In this document: positions 21,247 through 33,600 of the stretch, in pieces
How the letters are laid out: each line of letters begins with the position of its first letter
Numbering within the stretch: position 1 is the first letter of the stretch
Source: Bedellia somnulentella
Lineage: Eukaryota; Arthropoda; Insecta; Lepidoptera; Bedelliidae
Length of the DNA stretch: 64,000 nt
Assembly: GCA_963576735.1 (NCBI GenBank)
Contig: OY755175.1
Span: 16,074,401 to 16,138,400 of the forward strand
Direction of reading: 5' to 3'
Position numbers and translations under genes: made by a program
Notes under the pieces: generated by a model
Told to the model about the DNA's origin: nothing
The model's input: the letters and a program-made list of their open reading frames with translations, nothing else
The model's database searches: none

Positions 21247-21447
21247 CTGAACCTACCTTTTATAATTTCCGTTTTTGAAATCCTTATTATCGGGAAGAAA
21301 GTGCTATTCTAAGCCAACGCTTTCAGTACGTAAAGCATATTACGAGCAATATGCAAGGTATTATGAGTGAATGTCGGGTTAAAAACATTTAAATATGTGC
21401 AATTAATTTATTATTAATTTAATGTAGTTCCATTTTCTGAAAATTTC

Positions 21448-21453
21448 AATAAA
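21448..21453 (+). promoter_or_regulatory. Candidate poly(A) signal of the duplicate
   Basis: AATAAA in the context ATTTCAATAAAGATAA, equivalent to 8949-8954. Confidence 0.35.
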
Positions 21454-21482
21454 GATAATTATACACTTCTTTTGTTCATAAA

Positions 21483-21665
21483 GTGACAGTGTATTCGTAC
21501 AAAACGGCGATAGGCCTGCCCCCTATCACGTGAGTACACTATCTAAGCAAAACGAGGGTACCTTCTCTGGACACTAGATGGTGCTGCCATGTGAGTTCAG
21601 AAGTATTGGTACCTCTGCCAACCCCTTCGAGAATAAACGGCGTGAACGTTTATGTTATGTTATGT
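21483..21665 (+). repeat. SINE-A, 5'-truncated
   Basis: Private to unit 2. It starts GTGACAGTGTATTCGTAC and ends TTTATGTTATGTTATG. It shares the CTTCTCTGGACACTAGATGG variant with the copy at 54114-54490, so two SINE-A subtypes are present. Confidence 0.8.
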
Positions 21666-21820
21666 TTGTTCATAAACTATGAGTGAGAATAATTTCATAA
21701 TTCTCCATCAGCACAATTTTCTTAAAAATAAATTCTTTACAAATGGAAACTACTACAAACTAAACTAGACTACACCTATATAAAATGTTAGGTTAGGTTA
21801 GTGTACGTGGTGGTGGTGGG

Positions 21821-21988
21821 TGTGTAGTGTAGTAGTGTTTTCGGGCGATGCGGATGGGGACCCATCACCAACAACCTTTATTCTACCATCTTTTCCCCAC
21901 TCATCTTCCAAAAGTGGCAGGGAAATTTCTAATTTCTCAGCTCTGGCTACCCCTTTTAGGGATTTATAGCCGTGAGTATATGTATGTA
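21821..21988 (+). repeat. SINE-C, internally deleted
   Basis: The TGTGTAGTG head joins directly to TTTTCGGGCGATGCGG. The tail is CCGTGAGTATATGTATG. Confidence 0.75.
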
Positions 21989-22609
21989 CCTATATAAAAT
22001 CTGCGTATTTAACGCCTTATCGTTTTAACATTGCAATAATTTTATTACAACTCATGGTTAGGTTATTCAGCATTATTATGCAGCATATAATATAATCTAA
22101 CTAGTGACTGCATTTAAATATATAACCCTATGAATCCTTCATCTTCTTGACTGTTACGACTTGGGGTGTTTAAAGGATTCGTGAAAAATTCAAGATCCTA
22201 TCCTTCACTAGAAACTTTTGTTGGCAAAACAAAACCTAATAAAAAATATAATTATATAGAAATGTGAACACGTATGTGTGTATTTAGCTAAAATTCAGAC
22301 AGGCTATCTACAATCTATTGGGGACGTTTAATTTAAATATAATATAAACACGAAAAAGTAATACCTAATAAATGGCAAAGCCTAAAATGAACATGTCTAC
22401 TTTATCTTTACTCTGCCATATAATCAGATTGAAACATTTGTAAGTTGCTGTAAAATATTAGTTAATCATTTTAAAAATTGCTTTAGGTTTTCAATAGGTA
22501 GTCTAGTCCTACATGAAAATATTACTTTTATATGTGTATTAGACAAAAATCGGAAGAAATATTAATAAAAATGACTTGAGAGATTTTTGTAAGCGATACG
22601 AATATAAGC
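21989..22609. other. Unassigned AT-rich intergenic sequence
   Basis: I see no gene or recognised repeat. Confidence 0.4.
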
Positions 22610-22740
22610 ATAATTAGAATGTTTTGTTCATGAAAACCTCATGTGGGGATGATAAATAATCAAATTAGGAAATATTTTAGGACGCGAACCCGCGACCTCC
22701 CGGACAAGTTCTGCTGGTGCCGAAAAAAAATATATTTCCT
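22610..22740 (-). repeat. SINE-B remnant
   Basis: AATGTTTTGTTCATGAAAAC and CTCATGTGGGGATGATAAAT are followed by a decayed GCGAACCCGCGACCTCC (box B complement). Confidence 0.6.
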
Positions 22741-22867
22741 TTAGTGATTAGAGATATAAGCATTCGGTATTAACTAGGAAATTAAAACCCATGATGGGGA
22801 CTTTCGAATATATGGACCTATGGCTTAATTCGGTTGGTATGGTAGTTATTTCCCACATAACTCACAC

Positions 22868-22945
22868 ATATACTCCCGTCATTTTTTTCCATTGGGGTAG
22901 GCAGGGACTGTCGACCGAGTATCGCACATTTTAGTAATACATAAA
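22868..22945 (-). repeat. LINE 3'-end fragment
   Basis: CATATACTCCCGTCATTTTT and CCATTGGGGTAGGCAGGGAC resemble the LINE tail in reverse. Confidence 0.55.
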
Positions 22946-23429
22946 AAACACGGGGGTATTTAAAAGACTAATTCATACTTGTTCGCTAATGTATTTATAA
23001 GAAGAATGATTAGATAGATAGATTAGAGAGGTGGTTTCCGCAATTGGTCACTATAGGGCCGTGTCACGTTATATATAAGAAGAATGATTAGAAAATGTAA
23101 GGGAAGTTAGAGATTTGTGCAAAGTGTCGCTAGATAGAAAATATCCTATCCATACTATATATACTATAAATACCCATCCTAATGGTGATAAAAAGATTGA
23201 GTATAGGTACGTGGTCCATACGTAACAAAAATCTAACCATAAACCAAAATAAATTTCATTTAAACGAGTTAACGTAGTATGTTTCCGATTTCTTCTCTGT
23301 CATTCGCACCAAACTAACTCAAGTTCACCATTAAATTCCAATTCCGTTTGAATCCATAACGCTTGTTATGTCATAAACACAACAAATAAAACAGCACATT
23401 ACAGTACAGTAATGTACAGCGATAATTGA

Positions 23430-23590
23430 TAATGAAATGCGGAGGCGACGCGGTGAAGTGGGAGCAGCGTGTGCGCATGTTAGTTGAACTCCGCAGTTTG
23501 GAACGAGCGCTCGCCGCCCGCTCTCGAAAATGGCATTGATATGAACGAACAACGTTATCGAGGACGCAATCAGCTGACTACGCTCCAACC
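23430..23590 (+). promoter_or_regulatory. GC-rich leader or promoter of the RhoGEF gene, with upstream ORFs
   Basis: This CpG-rich island in AT-rich surroundings directly precedes the start codon. Three upstream ATGs open short frames: 23477-23539, 23530-23544, and 23541-23594. The last one's stop overlaps the main start as ATGA. If they lie in the leader they would reduce or tune initiation. The transcription start is not visible. Confidence 0.5.
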
Positions 23591-24684
23591 ATGACTAACG
23601 AAGAAATGTGCACCCGTCTCGATGACGAACTACAAGAAGACATCCATGACATTACCGATGAAGAGGTGACCACTACAGAAAGACTGAGCGTCAGAGATAT
23701 GATACTCCATTTTGAAAGTACTTCAAATCTTATCGGCTCAACCGACAGTTTATCTCGCAACAAAGATTATTTGCTTGGCAGTTTAACTAGTATCACAAAT
23801 CCGTTACAAATGAATTTCCAACGTTTGTATCCGGCGACTAAGTCATTGGATAGAAATTCAAATGTTTCAGTGAATTCGATATTATCCAATACTTCAGAGA
23901 TGTCTTTTGAATCAAGTTCTTCTGGTTTTGTGTCTGATCGAAAATCTGGTGCAGATTATCCTGTTCCTAGTCGACCCGCGCCACCTCCACCGGAGCCTTT
24001 TAATGACGCGGCATCGGTTTGCAGTAAATCATCTGGTAACGAAGAACCACCAGTAGAATTAAGAAGATATTCTTTCACTCCAAGCACATCGCCTATCGTT
24101 AAACGTCGATCAAGACAACCTCCTGTAATGAGAAAAAAATCTATTGTTAACAACCCCAGCAACACCGGTGAAACCTTATGGACATATGGAGTTAAACAAT
24201 GTGATTTAGAGAAGTTATTGTGTTTGAAACAATCTGAGTCTTCTGACATAGAAGAGGATTCGGTTTCTAAAACAAGTGAATTAAATTATCATAATCGTAA
24301 TAGCAGTGAAAGTGTCGGTAGTTCTGGTAGTTGTAAAAGCAGTAGTGACAATAATTTTCAAGAAGATTCAGTATCTCGCGATCTTTCCACAGACACTTTA
24401 ATAAATGAAAATGAAGGTAGTGAAATAGGGGACGATAATTCATCTACAGCCTCAGATGCTCGTAGTAATTATGATAATGTTAGTATTAAATCAATATCAT
24501 CTTTTGATATGGTACCGTATCAGAGGTACGATAGCATCACAGTTTCGTCTGATGAGTTCGGATCTGAAGAATGCCATGGAGATGACAGTGAGTTCTTAAC
24601 AGTGAGTGCTATTAATGATTGGTGCATATCAAAGTTGACACCGACACCAATACCAGTTGAAACAAAAAAGGAGAAATATAGAAG
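23591..24684 (+). CDS. RhoGEF exon 1 (N-terminal disordered region)
   Basis: The start codon has A at -3 (CAACCATG). Codons 1-364 are Ser-rich and acidic, with PAPPPPEPF near residue 135 and basic KRRSRQPPVMRKK near 175. The donor AGAAG|GTGAGG leaves two bases, completed as Arg by exon 2. It is the only long exon of the gene. Confidence 0.9.
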
Positions 24685-27600
24685 GTGAGGTCATACATTT
24701 TTTCTTTACTACGCAAAAGTATTTACGATATCGAAAGCCAAAGCCTTGTAATAAATGATAAACTGATAATAATGTTCAGTCGTATCGATAATGTTCGTGT
24801 ATTGATCGTGTGAAGACAGTCACGTACCTACTTTAAAACAAAAAGATTCAACACTGTTCAAATATATGCTTTACACATCATGTGGGTTGCTTAGGTATCA
24901 ATGAAACATTTTGCTTTGCATTATTAGTATTGATGTATACGGCGATAGGCCTGCCCCCTATCACCTGAGTACACTGTCCATGCAAAACGTGGGTACTCTG
25001 AACACCAGGTGACAAAGTCACGTGATGTTCAGACGTATTAATACCTCTGCCAACCCCTTCCGGGATGTTCGGCGTGAACGTTTTTGTTATGTTATTAGTT
25101 TAGAATAGCATTAACTCATATCGAACAATAAAAAGGCACAATAAAGGATGTTTGGGCGATCCTATTAGTAACCTTCTTTTTGATATCGTTATAGCTATAT
25201 TGCTGTAACCAGTACGTAAGTAACCTTAACGTGGTGGATATATTGCTAATCTCTCTTAAAAGTCTAAATCAGGATGATAATGATGACGATTGAATCACTC
25301 TCTTAGAAAAATATTTAAGTCGTGAAAATAACATAATCAATCTTGGTGATTGGATTTTCAATATGGATATAAAATGAATTATTAGGTGCAAGTATTTTTT
25401 AAATATTGTTTAATTAGTAAAATCGTAATACGATGATATTAATCTAAAATCATGGTAGAACAATGTATATATTCTAACATAACAAACAATATTATGGCGT
25501 ATTGTACCCGTAACGATATTAGTTGTTGACCATACTATTTTGTAAAAGAGATAGAACAAGCAATGGTAAGATGGTTTTGGCACAAAGAGAGGATGGATGA
25601 TAGTAAATTGGTGAAAGAAATTTATAAAGCTAACAATGTGCTCAAAAGGTATGCATTTAAAAAATAAATATAATACAATATCATATAATGAATTAATCAC
25701 TATTAGTTAATAAATTATTATTAATTGATTGAATTAATTATATTGTCATTGTATCTGAGATCTTTTTTGTATAATTTATTAGGCTGCCCGCGATACAGGT
25801 CTAACCTAGTGCGGGGGCCACAGATATAATAATAACTGTCAAGTACTGTTTTTGGAAGTAAATGAATTTGAATTTGAATAAGTCTATAATAAAATGGCAT
25901 GCACAAAAATATTGATGGAGAGATGTAGACTAAGTTTGAGAGGTTTACCAGGATACCCAATGACTGTATGAATTCCCTAATAACGTAACCTTCAATTCCA
26001 GTAAGATTTCATTGCTTGTTCGATTAAGATTGGTTCGCGAATAAAATATACCATTTATAACAACGATTTCACCGCTTTTCATTCGCTACCTACCGTAGGA
26101 CCTGCAGTCGTTTTATGAATGTACGAAACTACTGGAAAAATTGTTTTGAATATATTTTTGGACTATGGTAGCCATGTCTTTTTAGGATCATGGTTAAAAA
26201 ATTACACAGCCACCTACCTACAAAATCAATACGTATTCAAATCATTTACAAAGTTTTTTGTCTCATTTTGTAACCTTTGAATCCGGAGGCCGTGGGTATA
26301 AACTTTGAAGAGAATTCAAATGTATTGAAGACAAATTATAGAATGTACGAGTACGTTCATAAAGTTATTTGAAGTACGTATATAAAAATACTGAATACAA
26401 TTTTCAAAAATGGGTCGTGTAAATATTCGTTAATTCAAAATATAAAATTAGGATATGTATCTATTATTTTACAGATTTTTGTTTCTGTTCTTATAAAAGA
26501 CCTCAATCTATAAAATCAGTAGACAAGTTTATTCTTCTTCTTCTTTTGTTGCCATCTCTTATCGGAGGTCGGCTATCTTTATGGCCACTTTGGCCCGTGA
26601 TGTTGCGGCTCGGAAGAGCTCTATGGTGTTGAACCACTTGGAAAGGTGAAAACTTTTCAAAAGCCGTGATATTTTAGGGCGGCCAGGTCTTCGGCGGCCC
26701 TGTATTCCCTTGCAGGACCAGCTGCAGGAGATAATATTTCTCCCTGCGCATTATGTGGCCAAAGTACTACATTTTAACCCGCTTTATAGTCTTCCTTTCT
26801 CTAGGCCTTTGTTATTTTTTTCCAGCGCAGTCATTGGTTCTCTAGCCGTCCATGACAGTTGATTAGCTGTGTTAATTGGTAGCGCTACAAGATTTTTTGA
26901 GTAGTTAATTAGTTTTGTCGGAATAAAAATAAACCTTTAATCTTTAATGTCACATTTCAGTTTAATTTTCGCCGATTTCGCATACGTTTTGAAAGCAAAG
27001 CAACATGTGGCATTATGATAACTTAACAAAATATTTTAGGGCATGACTTTGGAATGTGAAATTCATCAGGAATATTATTTTTCGCTCAGGGGACACTCTG
27101 CGAAACTAGCCGTTTTTCAAAGGTTATTTATTAATACTAGAATCAGAAAATACAACTAAATTGTATGCGTCACAACAAAAATCCAATTTAATATACTAGA
27201 ACCGATGAGCAGCCAGAGCTAGGGAATTAGCAATTTCACAGCCAGTTTTGGAAATTGCGTGGGGCAATGATAGGGATATAAAGGTTGTTGGTGATGGGTC
27301 TCTAACCGCATCGCCCAAAAAAAGAAAAACAAAAACTTCAAATTAAAAACTAAACAGAAAAATTAAATATTATTATTTTTTATTTAAAAAAGAACCGCCT
27401 TCAAAAATCCAACTGAAAAGTATAAAATAATTTTTATTTATTTTATTATGTACAACTATATTCAACTTCTTCTTTTTGAAGTCGCTGCCAAACCAATTTT
27501 CATGACAAAGAAGAACGAATATTAGTGGCCCGCCCAAGTTGAGTGAGTTCTCCACCCCATCAGCGTATACCATCCTTATAAACCTTCCTTTTTAATAAAT

Positions 27601-30600
27601 TAATCAAAAAATTCGTATCAAAATTCATTTCGTAGTTTTACAGATTAAAGTATACATAAGGATGTCCCTATATCCCAGACATAGATAGAGAAAGCGACTT
27701 TGTTTTATACTATGTAGTGATTTAGATTCTCGATCGTCTTTTTACAAAGTGTTAGGAGTTTTGGTTGTGCCAACTCGGTGCATGCATGTCTCTGTCGAAT
27801 TGTTAATTCCGTTAGTTTGAAATCTGATAATCTTACATAACCTAACCTAACGTTAGTTTACTATCTCGCTATCTATCTTAAATTATAATTTACTAGTATT
27901 TACAGTTTTACGGTGACATGTATATTATGATAATTTCTCTGCGGAGTGCGACGCATGCGCACCAGGCTAAGCACCGCTCACTGTCCCCCAATTCCATCCT
28001 TTATAAAGTGACGTCGTTGCGAGCGGATGAAATTTCTTGATTTTTGAGCGCGATTGTGTTACCTTCTGTTGTTGAGGCACTATCGATTGATTTATTATTC
28101 GTATGTAGCAATTTTCATTTTGGATTTGTCTGTTTGGCACCGACTTCAAAAAGAAGAAGTTGAATATAGTTGTACATAATAAAATAAATAAAAAATATTT
28201 TATACTTTTCAGTTGGATTTTTGAAGGCGGTTCTTTTTTAAATAAAAAATAATAATATTTAATTTTTCTGTTTAGTTTTTAATTTGAAGTTTTTGTTTTT
28301 CTTTTTTATTTTATACTTTTTAGTGATAAGTTCTTAAATCACTCTGAGATTTTTTAGTGAATTAGTGATAGTTTTTTAGAGATAAGTTTTACTGTCCTTT
28401 TATTTTATAGTTTTATTAACAGGTAGTTATTATATTTGTTATAATGACTTTAGCTTACTTGTTACTATTTTGTTTACCTGCGGGCCTAGATAGAAAATCA
28501 AAGGATGCTTTAAGGAAAAGTCGCGTAAGGGAGAACGAAACACCCATCGAAAAAAAACAAAGACTTCAGCAGGGCAAGCACGAGCCGTATTTTAACTAGT
28601 TATCGCGTGGGATAAAGCAGCCATCTTTTACGCACTTACTTAGTATCGTATACTGCCATCTCATTTTAACCGATATCGTGTCGATAACTAGTGCTTGCCC
28701 TTCAGAATGAGAGAGATCGTCAGCGTGCTGCTCTTGCTGCCGAAACAGATGAGCAAAGAGAAGTTCACCTATCACAAATGCAAAGAAACACTCTTATATA
28801 TATGTAGCGTTGAGTCGTGTAAAATCCCTTGATGAGATGGCTTTAAGTGATATAGATTCAAAGAAATTACTTAGCCATCCCCATGACGAAAGAGCCTTGA
28901 TTGAAATGACCAGGATGAAAAACATGATGTTGCAATATATATATACATACTTATATTTTAAACTAAGAAACCTCATTTTTTTCGAAATGGTTAAAGAACT
29001 TAAACCTTCTCCTGAATGTAATAACATAAACTGATAATTCTTTGTCTAATAATAACTAAGAACCTTCAAACTTATATACATACTTATAGGTGAAGCTCAG
29101 AAACTCCTTTTTTGAGACGGTTAGATCACTAAAACCTTGTCCTGGAAGTAACGAGTACTTTTCTGAAAATCGCATCTAAATAGCTTAAGCGAAACGCGAG
29201 ATAATGGCCGACCAACATACATACATGCAGGTCAAACACAGAACCTCCTTTCTTTTAGAGTCGGTTAAATCACTTAACCCATCTTCTAAAGGTAACGAAT
29301 ACTTTTCTGAAAACCGCATCCAAATAGCTTAAGCCAAACGTGAGATAATCGCGGACCAACAGACATACATTCAGGTCAAACACAGAACCTCCTTTCTTTT
29401 TTTGGTCGGTTAAGGCACTAAAACCTTCTCCTTAATGTAACGAATACTTTTCTGAAAACCGCATCCAAATAGATTAAGCCAAACGTGAGATAATCGCGGA
29501 CCAACAGACATACATACAGGTCAAACACAGAACCCCCTTTCTTTTTTTGGTCGGTTAAGGCACTAAAACCTTCTCCTAAATGTAACGAATACTGTTCTGA
29601 AAACCGCATTCAAATAGCTTAAGCCAAACTCGAGATAATCGCGGACAATTATACATACATACATACAAACAATCGAACTGAGAACCTCCTTTTTTGAAGT
29701 CGGTTAAAAATCCCTTAAAAAACCCAATACCGTTAGTCGCCTCTTACGTACACCCACCCGAAGAAATGGGGTAGTGCTATTCTAAGCTGACACTACACAG
29801 TTAATCGATGGTTCTGATTAATAAACATTATGCAAAAAACTACAATATGCAACATGATCATTATTTAATTATAGGTTATGCTAAATTTATTATGATAAAT
29901 TATAGGTATACAGAAAAGGCGAGTAAACAGTGATGTTTAAGAACGTTTAACGTAAACTATTTATTGAAAAATCCATAGGGACAAATGGAACTAAAACACT
30001 CTTTTATTCTTTAATTTAAAATAACAATCTTGTGAGTTAAAATAAAAACACTAATTGTGAGAATAAAGCCGAGATATACAAGTGAATTTATGAGATATTT
30101 TAATAGTGTTTATTTTAAATAAATACTTCATATTCTAAAAAACCATATAAAGAAACAATATATAACGCACAGTTTAAAATAAAATGCAGTAGAAATGAGG
30201 ACCCTCAGAAAAGTTTGTAATGTAAGGTTATGTGATCGTGTGAGGAACGATGTGATTCGTGAAAGGTGTGGTATAAAAGATGATATTGTAAGTAAGATAG
30301 AAAAAGGAATGTTGAGATGGTTTGGGCACATCGAGAGGATGGATGATAGGAAATTGGTAAAAGGTATCTATAGAGCTAATGTGGAAGGTAATGTTAGTAG
30401 AGGACGGCCACGAAAGACACACTTGGACCAAATTGAAAGTGTGGTCAAAAAGGCAGGCGTCCGAAGTATGAAGAATAAAAGAGCATGTATGAAAAGATTG
30501 ATGGATGTAGACGAAGCAAGAGAGGTTCGCCAGGATAGTACAAAGTGGCGATCGATAGTCTCTGCCTACCCCAATGGGAATTAACGGCGTGAGTATATGT

Positions 30601-33600
30601 ATGTATGTAAAATAAAATATGGTTTTGTAATGTTTATTTATTATTATTAACCTAAATGATAAAATATTTTAATGGATTGGATAAACAAAAACAGTTTCTC
30701 AAAGCTAAAATTTACAAACATTTTTTATTGATCTTTCCTGAAATACCCGATTATGTGAAAATTTCATGTTTACTTAAAATATTTGAACTAACTTATAGTT
30801 TTGATAAATATGATATACTATGTTATGTAGCTACTTGTCAGCTTTGTTATGTAATCATGTGAAATTTGAGAAGGAGACTGTAGAAGATACATGCAATAAC
30901 TAACAACAGTTCCCAGCATATCTTTTTATGGGTAGGGTTGGGCAGGCTACCATCATATGAGCATACGAGGTCCATGGTCTAGTAAGTAAACGACTTGCTT
31001 TTAAGAGCCTGTAGCGGTGAGGAAAAATATTTTTACTATCTATTTTTCTTAATCTTGGTTTCATTATTATTAAATTTATATTGTGATGATTAATTAAATC
31101 GAGTTAGTATCCCTCACCAAAATTCATTAAAAATCTACTTTTCTATATGGCTCCTCATATATATTTACAGTCCATAAATCTGAAAATGGGGAGGGCAGAG
31201 TTTTTTTAATCAATTTTTCTAATCTAACTAACGATTGTTGGGAACCTATTACAATCTACGGAGGTATATATAACGTGAAATTATTTATTGGAATAATTCT
31301 AATTTCAGAAGTTTAATTCAAAGTTATTTTTTTTTCTAGACTCCGTTATACATATTAAACACAATTGGTTTTCTGTATCACCGCCATAGTCTCGTTTTAT
31401 AAAACGTCCACTGCCTCCTGTAGACAACGAACCTCCCTCTGAAAAACGTGGTAAGCAAAAGTGCTTACCATGTTTTTCAAGAATCGACATGATTTCGCGT
31501 CGATGTCGCGCTTAAAAAACGTGGTATGCAAGACCTAAAGACTTTCCATAGAGATACAAACATACACATATTTACGGCCATAAATCTGACAAGGGGTACC
31601 AGTAGAGCTTCAGAGCTAAAAAATCCTCCGCCAGAATAGATAATGATATCCATACATATTTGCTTTCACTGGTGGTTTAAGTTTCCAATACAAATATTTG
31701 CCTAAAACTATATTTTATTTCTTCCTGGTAGTTCCTATTGAGGGTCTATTTAGTTACTTTTGTAGATTCGTCTTCCTGTTCTGTCATGAGAATAAAGAAG
31801 TATCGGTGTTACAAGTTGATTGATGTTGTGCGAATAAATAGAAATGTTTACTATGTGTCATATTAAATCTTATAAGATAAATGACGTAGATAACAATATA
31901 TTTTTATATCTACTATCTAAAGATAAATATGAATACTTTTGAATAAGGTTCAACAGTATCCGTTGGCTTGAAAGGCTAAGTACGGGGCAACAGATTTCAA
32001 CTTTAGTCCAGATGTGTAAATAGTCTTGGTTATTATTTAAAAAAAAAAAAACTAAATGCAACGTTATGTATCGTTTTATTATTATTTGCATGGTATTCGA
32101 ATTTTGGCTGCATCCGTGGTCTCACGTTTAAGCGCTTGGTTTCAAGTACGGAGAGGTCTCGGGTTTGATCCCCGGGGGGTGAAACTCACAAATTTAATTT
32201 GTGAAATTTAACCCAGGTTGGAAGGATATTGCAGGCTTAAATCAACTGATTATCCGAAAATTAAGATGATTCCGTGCTTCGGAGGACACGTTAAGCCGTC
32301 GGTCCCGGCTACTATTACGGTAGTAGTCATTAGTCTGCCAACCCGCAACTGGTCAGCGTGGTGGACTATGGTTAAATCACCCTATACAGGGTAGGCTCGA
32401 GCCCCATGGTGGGAACATATTGTGCCCCCAGCCCATATAATTTCCCCAACATTATATGGGATATGGGAATTCAAATTTAGGAATCGAAACGTCGTGACAC
32501 AATGACGCAACACAAAAAATATATTTATTGAAACAAATTTGCAGTGTAGTGTCGGCTTAGAATAGCACTACCCCATTTCTTCCGGTGGGTGTACGTAAGA
32601 GGCGAGTAACGGTATTGGGGCTTTTAAGGTATTTTTGGGCGATGCGGTTGGAGACCCATCACCAACTACCTTTATTTCACCATCTTTTCCCCATGCAACT
32701 TCCAAAAGTGGCTGAGGAATTTCTAATTCCTTAGCTCTGGCTACCCCTTCTAGAGATTTATAGCCGTGAGTATATGTATGTATGTATGTAAATTTGAATA
32801 CTATGTATACATACTATGTATGCATATGCATACCCACGGTTATAAATTTGAATAATAGGAAGTCAGAGCTTCGGAATAAATAACTTCTCAGCCACTCCGG
32901 GAAGATAAATGAAATTAAAAAATTAAAGTATACTGGTATTGGATCACCAGTTACATCGCCCAATAATCTCAAAAAAAAAACAGCCAAAACTCTAACTCTT
33001 AAGAGACCTTAGGGCAAGAGTGGGTTAGTGGTAAAGCAATCTTAAGTTTGTGGCTCTCGCATGGTAGCCTATGGCGAATATTACAATATAAACAGTTATA
33101 GATCTACATAACTCTAAATACCAATAGTATTGCTAGTACGAGCGACCTTTTAACTAGATATCGCGTGGTATGAAGCAGCCATCTCTTTCGCACTTACTCA
33201 GTATCGCCTACTGTTATCTCGTTCAAACCGATATCGTGACGATAAAATAGCGCTCGTGCAAGACCTCCGGTAGCACAAATATCTATATTTCACACTACAA
33301 GTCTAATTGGCCGATAGCCTTGCGGGATCTGTTCTCGCATGTACGATTTTTAGTTATGAAGCAATGCTACATATAATTTTAAATGAATTGGTTTATATTA
33401 TTGCCTATGGCACGCGTAACTTATTAAAATTAGTTTTGTATACAATAGTTTTGACGTATGCCTTTTATCATAGAAAGTAGCAAATCATAATGAATTGTAT
33501 GTCCCTTCGAGTATATTAAAAAACTCAGGGTTCTTATTCAAAAATCGAAAGTGCAGGCATCTTTTTTTTTGGGGGATTGTGATAAGTTATTACTGCAGTA

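Larger units (their letters stand above)
13247..21750 (+). repeat. Tandem segmental duplication, unit 2
   Basis: Copy of 2391-9052 in the same orientation, longer because of private insertions: SINE-C at 15325 and 16021, a nested block 16417-18676, and MITEs at 18797 and 21110. It lacks the private insertions of unit 1 at 4892-6376 and 8576-8720. Confidence 0.9.

Noticed and set aside
28810..29034. A 74-codon frame beginning MSRVKSLDEMALSDIDSKKL
   Set aside because: It looks coding-like at first but runs into the minisatellite, has no recognised domain, and sits in TE debris. Not enough to call a gene.
28965..29710. A CRISPR-like array
   Set aside because: The 144-bp units are continuous tandem repeats without unique spacers, in a eukaryotic intron.
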